5,236 nucleotides of DNA from Alphaproteobacteria bacterium. GTDB lineage: Bacteria > Pseudomonadota > Alphaproteobacteria > Geminicoccales > Geminicoccaceae. The stretch lies in NCBI GenBank assembly GCA_026982585.1, contig JALSGW010000071.1, forward strand, positions 1 through 5,236, in the 5' to 3' direction. The notes below the pieces were generated by a model. The model searched no databases. It saw only the letters and a list, made by a program, of their open reading frames with translations, and was not told where the DNA came from. This document shows positions 1-5,236 of this stretch, piece after piece. Both the position numbers and the translations under genes were made by a program. Position 1 is the first letter of the stretch, and every line of letters starts with the position of its first letter.

Positions 1-481
1 CCCCTGTCCGTTGGGGTTGGAGAGCACGGTGGTGGATCTGAGTGCGGGCGGCGCGCCGCTGCTGCTGCGGCCCGGAGCGGTGCCGCGGGAGGCGGTCGAG
101 GCCGAGCTGGGCGTGGCACTCGCGCGCCCGGGTCGGGAGGACGGTCCGGCCCGCTCGCCGGGTCTCCTGGGTCGCCACTATGCGCCCAGCACGCCCCTGC
201 GCTTGGAGGCCCGTGAGGTGGAGCCCGACGAGGGCCTGCTCGCCTTCGGCCCCGAACCGCTCCCAGGCGCCCGCATCACCCTCAACCTCAGCCCCAAGGG
301 CTCCCTCGAGGAGGCGGCCGCCAATCTCTACGCCATGCTGCGCGCCCTCGACCGCCACGGGCTGCGGCGCATCGCGGTGATGCCGATACCCGCCCTGGGG
401 CTGGGCGAGGCCATCAACGACCGGCTGCGCCGCGCCGCCGCCGAGGCGAGCGGCGAAAGCCCAGCGGGAGGACCGCAATGA
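1..481 (+). CDS. sua5: L-threonylcarbamoyladenylate synthase, Sua5/YwlC type (3' part, N-terminus outside window)
   Basis: This enzyme makes threonylcarbamoyl-AMP from threonine, bicarbonate and ATP, the first step of t6A synthesis at A37 of ANN-decoding tRNAs, in the cytoplasm. The reading frame is open from base 2 to the left edge, so the gene is cut by the window. The first residues read PCPLGLESTVVDL, the conserved end of the YrdC-like catalytic domain, followed by LRPGAV. The TTG at base 11 is therefore an internal leucine codon and not a start. Next comes the typical interdomain linker SPGLLGRHYAPSTPL (about 155-199), then the C-terminal Sua5 domain with NLSPKG, a NLYAMLRALD helix and GLGEAINDRLRRAA near the end. 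That domain separates Sua5 from the shorter TsaC/YrdC. About 159 residues are visible of a family length near 320. The stop overlaps the mch start (ATGA), suggesting co-transcription. The family assignment is firm. Confidence 0.93.
   Translation, partial: PCPLGLESTVVDLSAGGAPLLLRPGAVPREAVEAELGVALARPGREDGPARSPGLLGRHYAPSTPLRLEAREVEPDEGLLAFGPEPLPGARITLNLSPKGSLEEAAANLYAMLRALDRHGLRRIAVMPIPALGLGEAINDRLRRAAAEASGESPAGGPQ
466..471 (+). promoter_or_regulatory. Ribosome binding site of mch
   Basis: GGGAGG lies 6 bases before the ATG at 478. It sits inside the last codons of sua5 and decides the mch start. With the ATGA stop/start overlap it fits both independent initiation and translational coupling. 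Confidence 0.75.
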
Positions 482-1542
482 GCGACGGGGCGGGACCCTA
501 TCTCGAGGATTTCCGGCTCGGCGCGGTCTTGACGCATCCGGTCCCGCGCACCGTGAGCGAAGGAGACGCGGCCCTCTACCTGGCCCTCACCGGCTCGCGC
601 TGGCCGCTGTTCTGTTGTCGCCCCTTCGCCCACACGCTCGGTCTCGCCGCCTGCCCCATCGACGATCTCTTGCTCTTCCACCTGGTGTTCGGGCGCACGG
701 TGCCTGAGGTGTCCGTGAACGCCATCGCCAATCTCGGCTATGCCGAGGGCCGCTGGCGCGCGTTCGTCTACCCGGGGGAGACGGTATGGGCGCGCTCGGA
801 GGTGATCGGCCTGCGCGAGACCTCGAACCGCAAGGCCGGGATCGTCTGGGTGCGCACCTCCGCCCACAAGGACGACGGGGTGCCGGTGCTCGACTATGTG
901 CGCTGGGTGATGGTGCCCAAGCGCGATCCCAGCCGGCCGATCGCCGAGACCCGGGTGCCGGCCTTGGCATCCTCGGTGTCGGCGCGGGATCTGGGCCCGC
1001 CTTCGGATCTCGGCCCGGTTGCGATCGACCCCGAGATCACCGGCTCGACCCGCGCCTTCGAGGACTATGCGGTGGGCGAGCGCATCGACCATGTGGACGG
1101 CATGACGGTGATGGAGAGCGAACACCGGCTCGCCACCCGGCTCTACCAGAACCCGGCCCGGGTCCATTTCGACGCCCATCGCCAGCGCAAAGGGCCGCAC
1201 GGGCGCTGCATCGTCTACGGCGGCGTGGTGCTCTCGCTCGCCCGGGCACTCTCCCAGCGCGGCCTCGAGAACGCCCTCTGCCTGCTCGCCATCAACGGCG
1301 GCACCCACGCCCATCCCTGTTTTGCCGGCGACACCGTCTATGCCTACAGCGAGGTTTTGGAGAAGGCGGAGCTCGCGGAGCGCCCGGATGTGGGGGCGCT
1401 GCGCCTGCGGCTGGTGGCGCTCAAGGACCGGGAGGCGGCCGGATTTCCGCTCCGGGACGCGGAAGGGCGCTATCTCCCGGAGGTGCTGCTGGACTTCGAC
1501 TACTGGCTGTTGATGCCGCGCCGGTGTGCGCTCGGCGGCTAG
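478..1542 (+). CDS. mch: Mesaconyl-CoA hydratase (beta-methylmalyl-CoA dehydratase), MaoC/hotdog family
   Basis: The enzyme interconverts mesaconyl-C1-CoA and (2R,3S)-beta-methylmalyl-CoA. In the ethylmalonyl-CoA pathway this step precedes cleavage to glyoxylate and propionyl-CoA; homologues also act in the 3-hydroxypropionate bicycle and the methylaspartate cycle. The 354-residue protein is close to the family length (about 340-355). From memory of the Rhodobacter Mch family it shares many blocks: EDFRLG at 10-15, PRTVSEGD at 23-30, PIDDLLLFHLVFGRTVP at 60-76, NAIANLGYAEGR at 81-92, VYPGET at 97-102, RWVMVPKRDP at 142-151, ERIDHVDGMT at 201-210, RLYQNPARVHFDAH at 221-234, IVYGG at 245-249, FAGDTVYAYSE at 282-292 and LDFDYWLLMPRR at 338-349. 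Two hotdog domains (about 10-150 and 192-347) are joined by a linker. The YQNPARVHFD segment resembles the NPxHxD active-site signature of MaoC hydratases; that catalytic role is inferred. The ATG has a good ribosome binding site. A broader MaoC-family dehydratase is the alternative call, but the match runs the whole length. Confidence 0.9.
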   Translation: MSDGAGPYLEDFRLGAVLTHPVPRTVSEGDAALYLALTGSRWPLFCCRPFAHTLGLAACPIDDLLLFHLVFGRTVPEVSVNAIANLGYAEGRWRAFVYPGETVWARSEVIGLRETSNRKAGIVWVRTSAHKDDGVPVLDYVRWVMVPKRDPSRPIAETRVPALASSVSARDLGPPSDLGPVAIDPEITGSTRAFEDYAVGERIDHVDGMTVMESEHRLATRLYQNPARVHFDAHRQRKGPHGRCIVYGGVVLSLARALSQRGLENALCLLAINGGTHAHPCFAGDTVYAYSEVLEKAELAERPDVGALRLRLVALKDREAAGFPLRDAEGRYLPEVLLDFDYWLLMPRRCALGG

Positions 1543-1823
1543 CGGGGCGGGGGCTCTCTCCGGATCAAGAACACCGCGGTGGCCATCGCCGCCCCGCCGA
1601 AGGTGACGGCAAAGCCGAGGGCCAACAGGGCCAGGGCGACCAAAGGCGAGGAGGAGGCGCGCAAGAGAGCGCCGAGGCCGAAGGCGTCGCCCAAAATCAA
1701 GGCCGCCAGCAACATCCAGCCGACGGCGATGCCGAGCAGGGCGTTTTGGAGGAGGAAGCGGATCAGGGGCGGCGGCGATCGCCGTCCCCCATCCCCATCG
1801 CCGGGCTCAGGGCGGCCAGGCAT
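1539..1823 (-). CDS. Small two-helix membrane protein of unknown function
   Basis: This 94-residue protein has a proline- and glycine-rich hydrophilic start (residues 1-19), then two strongly hydrophobic stretches at about 23-44 and 60-87, and a short basic tail (RREPPPR). It is predicted to sit in the inner membrane as a hairpin. I do not recognise a function; it resembles short uncharacterised proteins with an IRFLL opening that I associate with Alphaproteobacteria, a weak recollection. The ATG at 1823 is supported by GGAGG 6 bases upstream and lies 17 bases inside the 3' end of the S4 gene, which suggests co-translation with it. The stop overlaps the mch stop on the other strand. The hydrophobic pattern, the ribosome binding site and the tight packing argue for a real gene. 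CTG codons near residue 20 are possible but less likely starts. Confidence 0.75.
   Translation of the reverse strand: MPGRPEPGDGDGGRRSPPPLIRFLLQNALLGIAVGWMLLAALILGDAFGLGALLRASSSPLVALALLALGFAVTFGGAAMATAVFLIRREPPPR
1542..1597. repeat. 9-base inverted repeat at the convergent gene ends
   Basis: GCGGGGCGG at 1542-1550 is perfectly complementary to CCGCCCCGC at 1589-1597, with a 38-base spacer that contains the palindrome ACCGCGGT (1573-1580). It begins at the last base of mch and lies inside the 3' end of the membrane protein gene. A structure slowing both converging transcripts is possible, but such GC-rich matches arise easily by chance here and there is no U run. Confidence 0.3.
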
Positions 1824-2094
1824 CCGAGCCCTCCAGGAGCTCGTAGAGGTGTTGGGCCTGTTCGGGCGGTCCGCGGCGCTCGGCGACCGCCCGCACCCGG
1901 CACAGGACCAGATGGCGGGGCAGTACGATGGTGAGGACGTCGCCGGGCCGGACCCGCTGGTGGGGCTTGTCGACCAGGGCGCCGTTGCGCCGGATGCGCT
2001 TGGCCGCCACCAAGGCCGCCGCCTGGGTGCGCCGCCGCACCAGCCGGGCGGCGAACAGCCAGCGGTCGAGCCTGAGGCCCGCGGACGGACTCAC
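1807..2094 (-). CDS. S4-domain RNA-binding protein (Hsp15/HslR-like)
   Basis: This is a 95-residue cytoplasmic RNA-binding protein. The S4 fold covers about residues 7-55: LRLDRWLFAARLV, then RTQAAALVAAKRIRRNGA, then KPHQRVRPGDVL. The tail carries ERRGPPEQAQHLYELLEG, a pattern I know from the alphaproteobacterial S4 proteins encoded beside Suv3-like helicases. E. coli Hsp15 (HslR), a relative, binds 50S subunits carrying stalled nascent chains; that role is not proven for this branch. The frame is open much further upstream, but that part only overlaps the helicase in another frame. The S4 homology begins just after a GTG that overlaps the helicase TGA stop (GTGA, 2091-2094), and no ATG in this frame is close. 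The nearest purine-rich site (GGAG at 2111-2114) is 16 bases away, so initiation probably depends on coupling to helicase translation. The protein is rich in arginine, as expected for RNA binding. Confidence 0.9.
   Translation of the reverse strand: MSPSAGLRLDRWLFAARLVRRRTQAAALVAAKRIRRNGALVDKPHQRVRPGDVLTIVLPRHLVLCRVRAVAERRGPPEQAQHLYELLEGSDAWPP
1830..1834 (-). promoter_or_regulatory. Ribosome binding site of the small membrane protein
   Basis: The minus strand reads GGAGG 6 bases before the ATG at 1823, inside the last codons of the S4 gene. It fixes the start of the membrane protein and is the clearest ribosome binding site seen on this strand. Confidence 0.7.
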
Positions 2095-4571
2095 CCCATG
2101 GCGGTGCGCGCTCCGAGTGCGGGACCAGGGATACCCGTGCCCCGCCGCTTCCAGGCCCGGGGGCGTTTGAGCCGGTAACGCACGCCCTGCTCCAGGCGCT
2201 CGGCCACGAAGCCCCAGCGCCACAGCACCGTCTCCAGCTCCCGGCGGCTCAAGCCGGCGCGCGCCGCGAGGTCGAGCGGCAGGGCGAACCGCCCCTCCCG
2301 GCGCGCCCGGTCGAGGAGGGCGGCGAGCAGCCGTTCGGCGATGTCGACCCGAAGGGCGATCGCGCCCACCGGGACGAAGCCCAGCGCCACCAAGAGGGCG
2401 GGATGCTCCGCGATCGCAGCGTCCCGCAGCACGGTGCGGGGGCCCGGCGGCGCGAGGGCGCGTCCGGTCCACCAGGAGAGCAGCCGCGCGCGTATGGCCA
2501 GCGCCCGCGCCCGCACCAGGCGACGATGGTAGAGCTGCAGCCGGCCGAAGCGCAGGCCCAGCGCCCGGAGACGGCGGCGCTCCTCCGGCGCGAGTTCGGC
2601 AAGCAAGGCCGCCACCTGTTGGCGTTCCACCCCTCCGAGCCCTTCTGCGAGCTGGTAGAGGATGCCGCGTGCGGCGCCGCTCAGCTGCGGGTCCTCGCTC
2701 AGCCTTCGGAGCGCTGCGAGCGGGCCGAGCACCGGCTCGAGCTCGCGCTCGAGGCGCCGCTTGAGCCGCTCCTTGAGGCGGGCGGTGTGGGGCGATGGAA
2801 GTTCCTGGCCGCCCAAAAGTTCGAGCTGCGGGGAGAGGGGATCGCTTCCCTTGACGATCAGCGCGATCGGAACCCCCTGCCACAGCAGCCGGCGTCCCTC
2901 CACCACAAGCTGCTCGTCCGGACCGTCCAGGATCGCCCTCACCCGTCTCTGCAGCTCCTCCCGCAACAGCGCCCGGGCGGTGCGCATCAACAGCCGGCGC
3001 TCGAGATCCCCCTCGGCCGGTTCGGGCCGAAAGCGCAGCCCCTCCAGCCGACCGACCCGATGGCCGTCCACCCGCAGGGTGCCGTCGCACTCCACCTCGC
3101 CCGCCACCGTGCCGGCCTCCCGCCAGCGGCGCAGCAGCGCGGTGGTGCGCAGGTCCACGAAACGCTGGGTGAGGCGGTGGTGGAGCGCATCCGAGAGGCG
3201 GTCCTCCACCGCCCGCGCCCGCTCCTGGAACTCGGCGGCGTCCTCCATCCACTCGCTGCGGTGGGAGAGGTAGGTCCAGGTGCGGATGAAGGCGATGCGG
3301 GTGGACAGCGCGTCGATGTCGCCGTCGGTGCGGTCGAGCTGGGCGATGCGGCGCGCCACCCAGTCCCGGGCGAGGCGGCCGCGGGGGCCGGTGAGCTGCG
3401 CGAACACGGTGGCGAGCAGATGGAGATGTGCGTCGGTGAGGGTCTTGCGGTAGTCCGGGATCTGGCAGACTTCCCACAACAGCCGCACCCGCTCGGGACG
3501 GTCGGCCCGCTCGCGGATCTCCGGCCGCCGCGCGAGCAAAACCAGCGAGCGGTCATCGAGCGCATCGCGCACCTTGAAGAGCCCCTCGGCGGGCGGCGGC
3601 GCATCCAGGCTCTGGATGAGCGCCTCCAGGCTCGAGAAGTCCAGCGCCGCATTGCGCCAGCGCAGCTGCCGGAGCGGCTCGAAGCGATGGGCCTCCACCG
3701 CCTCGACCAGATGGAGGTCGAGATCGGTGAGACCGTTGGTGACCCCGAAGGTGCCGTCGGCCATGTGGCGGCCCGCGCGCCCGGCGATCTGCGCGAGCTC
3801 GGGGGCGGTGAGCGGCCGCACCGTGCGACCGTCGAACTTGCGCAGGCTCGCGAAGGCGACATGGGCGAGATCCATGTTCAGGCCCATGCCGATCGCATCG
3901 GTGGCCACCAGATAGTCCACATCCCCGGCCTGATACATCGCCACCTGGGCGTTGCGGGTGCGCGGGCTGAGCGCCCCCAGAACCACCGCGGCACCGCCCT
4001 TCTTGCGACGCAGCACCTCGGCGATGGCGTAGACGTCGTTGGCGGTAAACGCGACCACCGCCGAACGGCGCGGCAGCCGGTCGAGCCGGGCGGCACCGGC
4101 GTAGCGCAGGGTGGAAAAGCGCGGCCGGCTGATCACCTCCGCGCGCGGCAACAGGCGCTTGAGCAGCGGCCGGATGGTGTCCGCACCGAGAAAGATGGTC
4201 TCGACCCGGCCCCGGGCGTGCAACAGCCGGTCGGTGAAGATGTGACCGCGCTCGAGATCGGCGCACAGTTGGATTTCGTCGACGGCCACGAAGGTGAAGC
4301 GCCGGTGAAGCGGCATGGCCTCCACCGTGGCCACCACATAGGGGGCATCGGCCCGCCCCACCCGCTCCTCGCCGGTGACCAGCGCCACCCGCTCCTCGCC
4401 CTTGATGGCGCGGATGCGATCAAAGATCTCGCGGGCGAGCAGCCGCAGCGGGAACCCCATGCACCCGGAATCGTAGGCGAGCATGCGCTCGACGGCGAAA
4501 TGGGTCTTGCCGGTGTTGGTGGGTCCCAACACCGCCAGGATGCGACCGTGCGTGCCCGGGTCCCGCCACAT
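2091..4571 (-). CDS. Suv3/MgpS-like DExH-box ATP-dependent RNA helicase
   Basis: This is an 826-residue superfamily 2 helicase resembling mitochondrial SUV3, which unwinds RNA for degradation, and its alphaproteobacterial homologues. Visible motifs in order are Walker A GPTNTGKTH at 16-24, LRLLAREIFDRI at 42-53, TGEER at 66-70, ATVEAMP at 81-87, the DEIQ box at 98-101, FLGAD at 127-131, FTANDVYAI at 175-183, SPRTRNAQ at 202-209, motif V ATDAIGMGLNMD at 223-234 and motif VI QIAGRAGRH at 261-269. All key residues look intact. Residues from about 300 to 826 form a long helical, arginine- and leucine-rich region without recognised motifs and without cysteine pairs that would suggest a zinc site. 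The ATG at 4571 places Walker A 15 residues in; no in-frame ATG, GTG or TTG occurs between it and the end of the antiporter gene. No strong ribosome binding site is seen. As I recall, many alphaproteobacterial homologues are longer, mostly through extended C-terminal tails. The RNA target is unknown. Confidence 0.95.
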   Translation of the reverse strand: MWRDPGTHGRILAVLGPTNTGKTHFAVERMLAYDSGCMGFPLRLLAREIFDRIRAIKGEERVALVTGEERVGRADAPYVVATVEAMPLHRRFTFVAVDEIQLCADLERGHIFTDRLLHARGRVETIFLGADTIRPLLKRLLPRAEVISRPRFSTLRYAGAARLDRLPRRSAVVAFTANDVYAIAEVLRRKKGGAAVVLGALSPRTRNAQVAMYQAGDVDYLVATDAIGMGLNMDLAHVAFASLRKFDGRTVRPLTAPELAQIAGRAGRHMADGTFGVTNGLTDLDLHLVEAVEAHRFEPLRQLRWRNAALDFSSLEALIQSLDAPPPAEGLFKVRDALDDRSLVLLARRPEIRERADRPERVRLLWEVCQIPDYRKTLTDAHLHLLATVFAQLTGPRGRLARDWVARRIAQLDRTDGDIDALSTRIAFIRTWTYLSHRSEWMEDAAEFQERARAVEDRLSDALHHRLTQRFVDLRTTALLRRWREAGTVAGEVECDGTLRVDGHRVGRLEGLRFRPEPAEGDLERRLLMRTARALLREELQRRVRAILDGPDEQLVVEGRRLLWQGVPIALIVKGSDPLSPQLELLGGQELPSPHTARLKERLKRRLERELEPVLGPLAALRRLSEDPQLSGAARGILYQLAEGLGGVERQQVAALLAELAPEERRRLRALGLRFGRLQLYHRRLVRARALAIRARLLSWWTGRALAPPGPRTVLRDAAIAEHPALLVALGFVPVGAIALRVDIAERLLAALLDRARREGRFALPLDLAARAGLSRRELETVLWRWGFVAERLEQGVRYRLKRPRAWKRRGTGIPGPALGARTAMG

Positions 4572-4611
4572 GGCGCAACCATTGTCCGCCCGAAGACGGT
4601 TGGCAAGCCCC
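4572..4611 (-). other. Only gap between genes, with a UUCG hairpin (4586-4599)
   Basis: This 40-base stretch separates the antiporter stop from the helicase ATG. In the minus-strand transcript, 4599-4586 reads CCGUC-UUCG-GGCGG, a 5-base-pair stem (one G-U pair) closed by the very stable C(UUCG)G tetraloop, ending 14 bases before the ATG. No run of U follows, so it is not a standard intrinsic terminator. It could slow ribosomes, protect mRNA ends or tune helicase translation; these roles are guesses. An overlapping alternative pairing (CAACC with GGUUG plus GUC with GAC) is also possible. No promoter boxes are evident. Confidence 0.4.
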
Positions 4612-5236
4612 CTAGCGCGATGCCGCTCGATGGGTCTCCGGCGGCTCGGTGCGGTCGGCGAGAAGGCGCAGCAGTGCGGCTGCGAGATGACGTCCGGTCT
4701 CCACCACCTCCGGCACCACCTGGGTCGCCCCGAGCCTGAGAAAGCCCTCGAGCTCTTCCTCGTCCGGCACCCGCACCAGCACCGGCAGCTCGGGAAACAG
4801 GTAGCGCACGAGCGCGGTCAGCTGGCGCGCCCGGCGCGGGTCCTCCAGCGCCACCACCACCACAGCCGCGTTCTCGAGCCGCACCGCCTCCAGCACGTCC
4901 GGCTGACAGACGTCGCCGACGAAGAAGGGATAGCCCCGCCGCCTCGCGCGCGCCACCCGGTCGACGTCGCCGTCGAGCCCCACCCAGGGCACGCCGCAGC
5001 CGGAAAGCGCCTGCGCCACCTGCAGCGCCACCCGGTCCCCGCCCGCCAGGATCACGTGACCGGAAAGGTCCCGATCTCCCGAAACCGCCTGTCCGACCGA
5101 CGGCACCGGGGCGGCGGCCGCCGGTTCCGCGTCCACCCAGCGCATGGCGATGGGCGTGAGCATCATGGTCACCACCACCGCAGGCCCGAGCAGATCCGTC
5201 ACCTCTTGGGGCAGCACCCCGGATGCGGAGGCCGCG
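4612..5236 (-). CDS. KefB/KefC-like monovalent cation:proton antiporter (3' part, N-terminus outside window)
   Basis: This is the C-terminal end of a CPA2-family inner-membrane potassium/sodium:proton antiporter. The frame continues to the right edge (AASASG before VLPQEV), so the GTG at 5217 is an internal valine and the gene is cut. Counting from that valine, residues 9-27 (LLGPAVVVTMMLTPIAMRW) are the last membrane segment, followed by a linker of about 25 residues. A cytoplasmic TrkA-N (KTN) Rossmann domain follows at about 53-180, with HVILAGGDRVALQVAQAL, an acidic LDGD after strand 2, FFVGDVCQPDVLEAV and VVVALEDPRRARQL. The domain normally binds NAD(H) and gates the transporter. The expected GxGxxG reads GGDRVA, so the second and third glycines are replaced by Asp and Ala. 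No TrkA-C domain follows; the protein ends in a short polar tail, as in KefB/KefC. The exact ion and any glutathione control cannot be read from this part. Confidence 0.87.
   Translation of the reverse strand, partial: AASASGVLPQEVTDLLGPAVVVTMMLTPIAMRWVDAEPAAAAPVPSVGQAVSGDRDLSGHVILAGGDRVALQVAQALSGCGVPWVGLDGDVDRVARARRRGYPFFVGDVCQPDVLEAVRLENAAVVVVALEDPRRARQLTALVRYLFPELPVLVRVPDEEELEGFLRLGATQVVPEVVETGRHLAAALLRLLADRTEPPETHRAASR

Noticed and set aside
328..1314. A 328-codon open frame on the minus strand opposite mch and the sua5 end
   Set aside because: It has low-complexity composition with no recognisable motif and spans two well-supported genes on the other strand. It is a shadow of high-GC codon use.
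786..1934. A 382-codon plus-strand frame crossing the mch end, the membrane protein and the S4 gene
   Set aside because: It crosses gene boundaries, is built of Arg/Gly/Ala/Pro runs, has no homology that I recognise, and lies in another frame within mch.
1579..2178. A 199-codon plus-strand frame opposite the membrane protein and S4 genes
   Set aside because: The sequence is rich in Lys, Arg, Ala and Pro without motifs, and it covers two packed minus-strand genes that have membrane-helix and S4 evidence. It is likely a shadow.
2095..3477. Upstream extension of the S4 reading frame to a start at 3477
   Set aside because: Before 2094 the frame only reads the helicase gene in another register and gives a Pro/Arg/Ala-rich nonsense sequence; S4 homology begins right after the GTG at 2094.
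4586..4599. The UUCG hairpin as an intrinsic terminator of the antiporter gene
   Set aside because: The stem is only 5 pairs with a G-U, and the bases after it (ACAAUGG) contain no U run.
2403..4739. A 778-codon open frame on the plus strand opposite the helicase gene
   Set aside because: It is the antisense shadow of a GC-rich gene. Its translation is full of Ala, Gly, Arg, Gln and His without domain motifs, and it runs on past the helicase into the antiporter gene. The opposite strand carries all helicase motifs.
1..5236. tRNA or rRNA genes, insertion sequences, CRISPR repeats, attachment sites or phage genes
   Set aside because: I looked on both strands and saw no tRNA-like cloverleaf, tandem spaced repeats, transposase motifs or terminal repeats. 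The window is filled by housekeeping-type genes of uniform composition.

Overview
The window is very GC-rich (about 70% by eye) and almost entirely coding. I find six protein genes, no RNA genes, no mobile elements and no CRISPR array. The only gap between genes is about 40 bases. The gene content points to a proteobacterium, most likely an alphaproteobacterium. The reasons are a Suv3-like helicase gene directly followed by an S4-domain RNA-binding gene, which is a familiar alphaproteobacterial pair, and a mesaconyl-CoA hydratase gene typical of the ethylmalonyl-CoA pathway. This placement is an inference from gene family and order; a gammaproteobacterium is not excluded.

Plus strand, left part (1-1542). 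The window opens inside the 3' half of a Sua5/YwlC threonylcarbamoyl-AMP synthase gene (tRNA t6A modification). Its stop overlaps the start of a complete two-hotdog-domain mesaconyl-CoA hydratase gene (mch) in an ATGA junction, with a strong ribosome binding site just upstream.

Minus strand, right part (5236-1539, read right to left). The 3' end of a KefB/KefC-like cation:proton antiporter gene (last membrane segment plus TrkA-N domain) enters from the right edge. After a 40-base gap that can fold into a UUCG hairpin comes an 826-residue Suv3/MgpS-like DExH RNA helicase. A 95-residue S4 RNA-binding protein follows, starting at GTG in a 4-base overlap with the helicase stop. Last is a 94-residue protein with two predicted membrane segments, whose start lies inside the S4 gene. 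The spacing suggests one transcription unit: antiporter, helicase, S4 protein, membrane protein.

The two transcription units converge at position 1540, where the two stop codons share the palindrome CTAG, so neither has its own downstream untranslated space.

The genes serve separate jobs: tRNA modification, acetyl-CoA assimilation, RNA metabolism and ion homeostasis. I see no convincing new multi-gene system here. The points most worth a second look are the altered glycine motif in the antiporter's nucleotide-binding domain, the unrecognised small membrane protein tied to the helicase/S4 pair, the hairpin in the only gap, and an mch gene placed next to sua5 rather than next to other ethylmalonyl-CoA genes in view.
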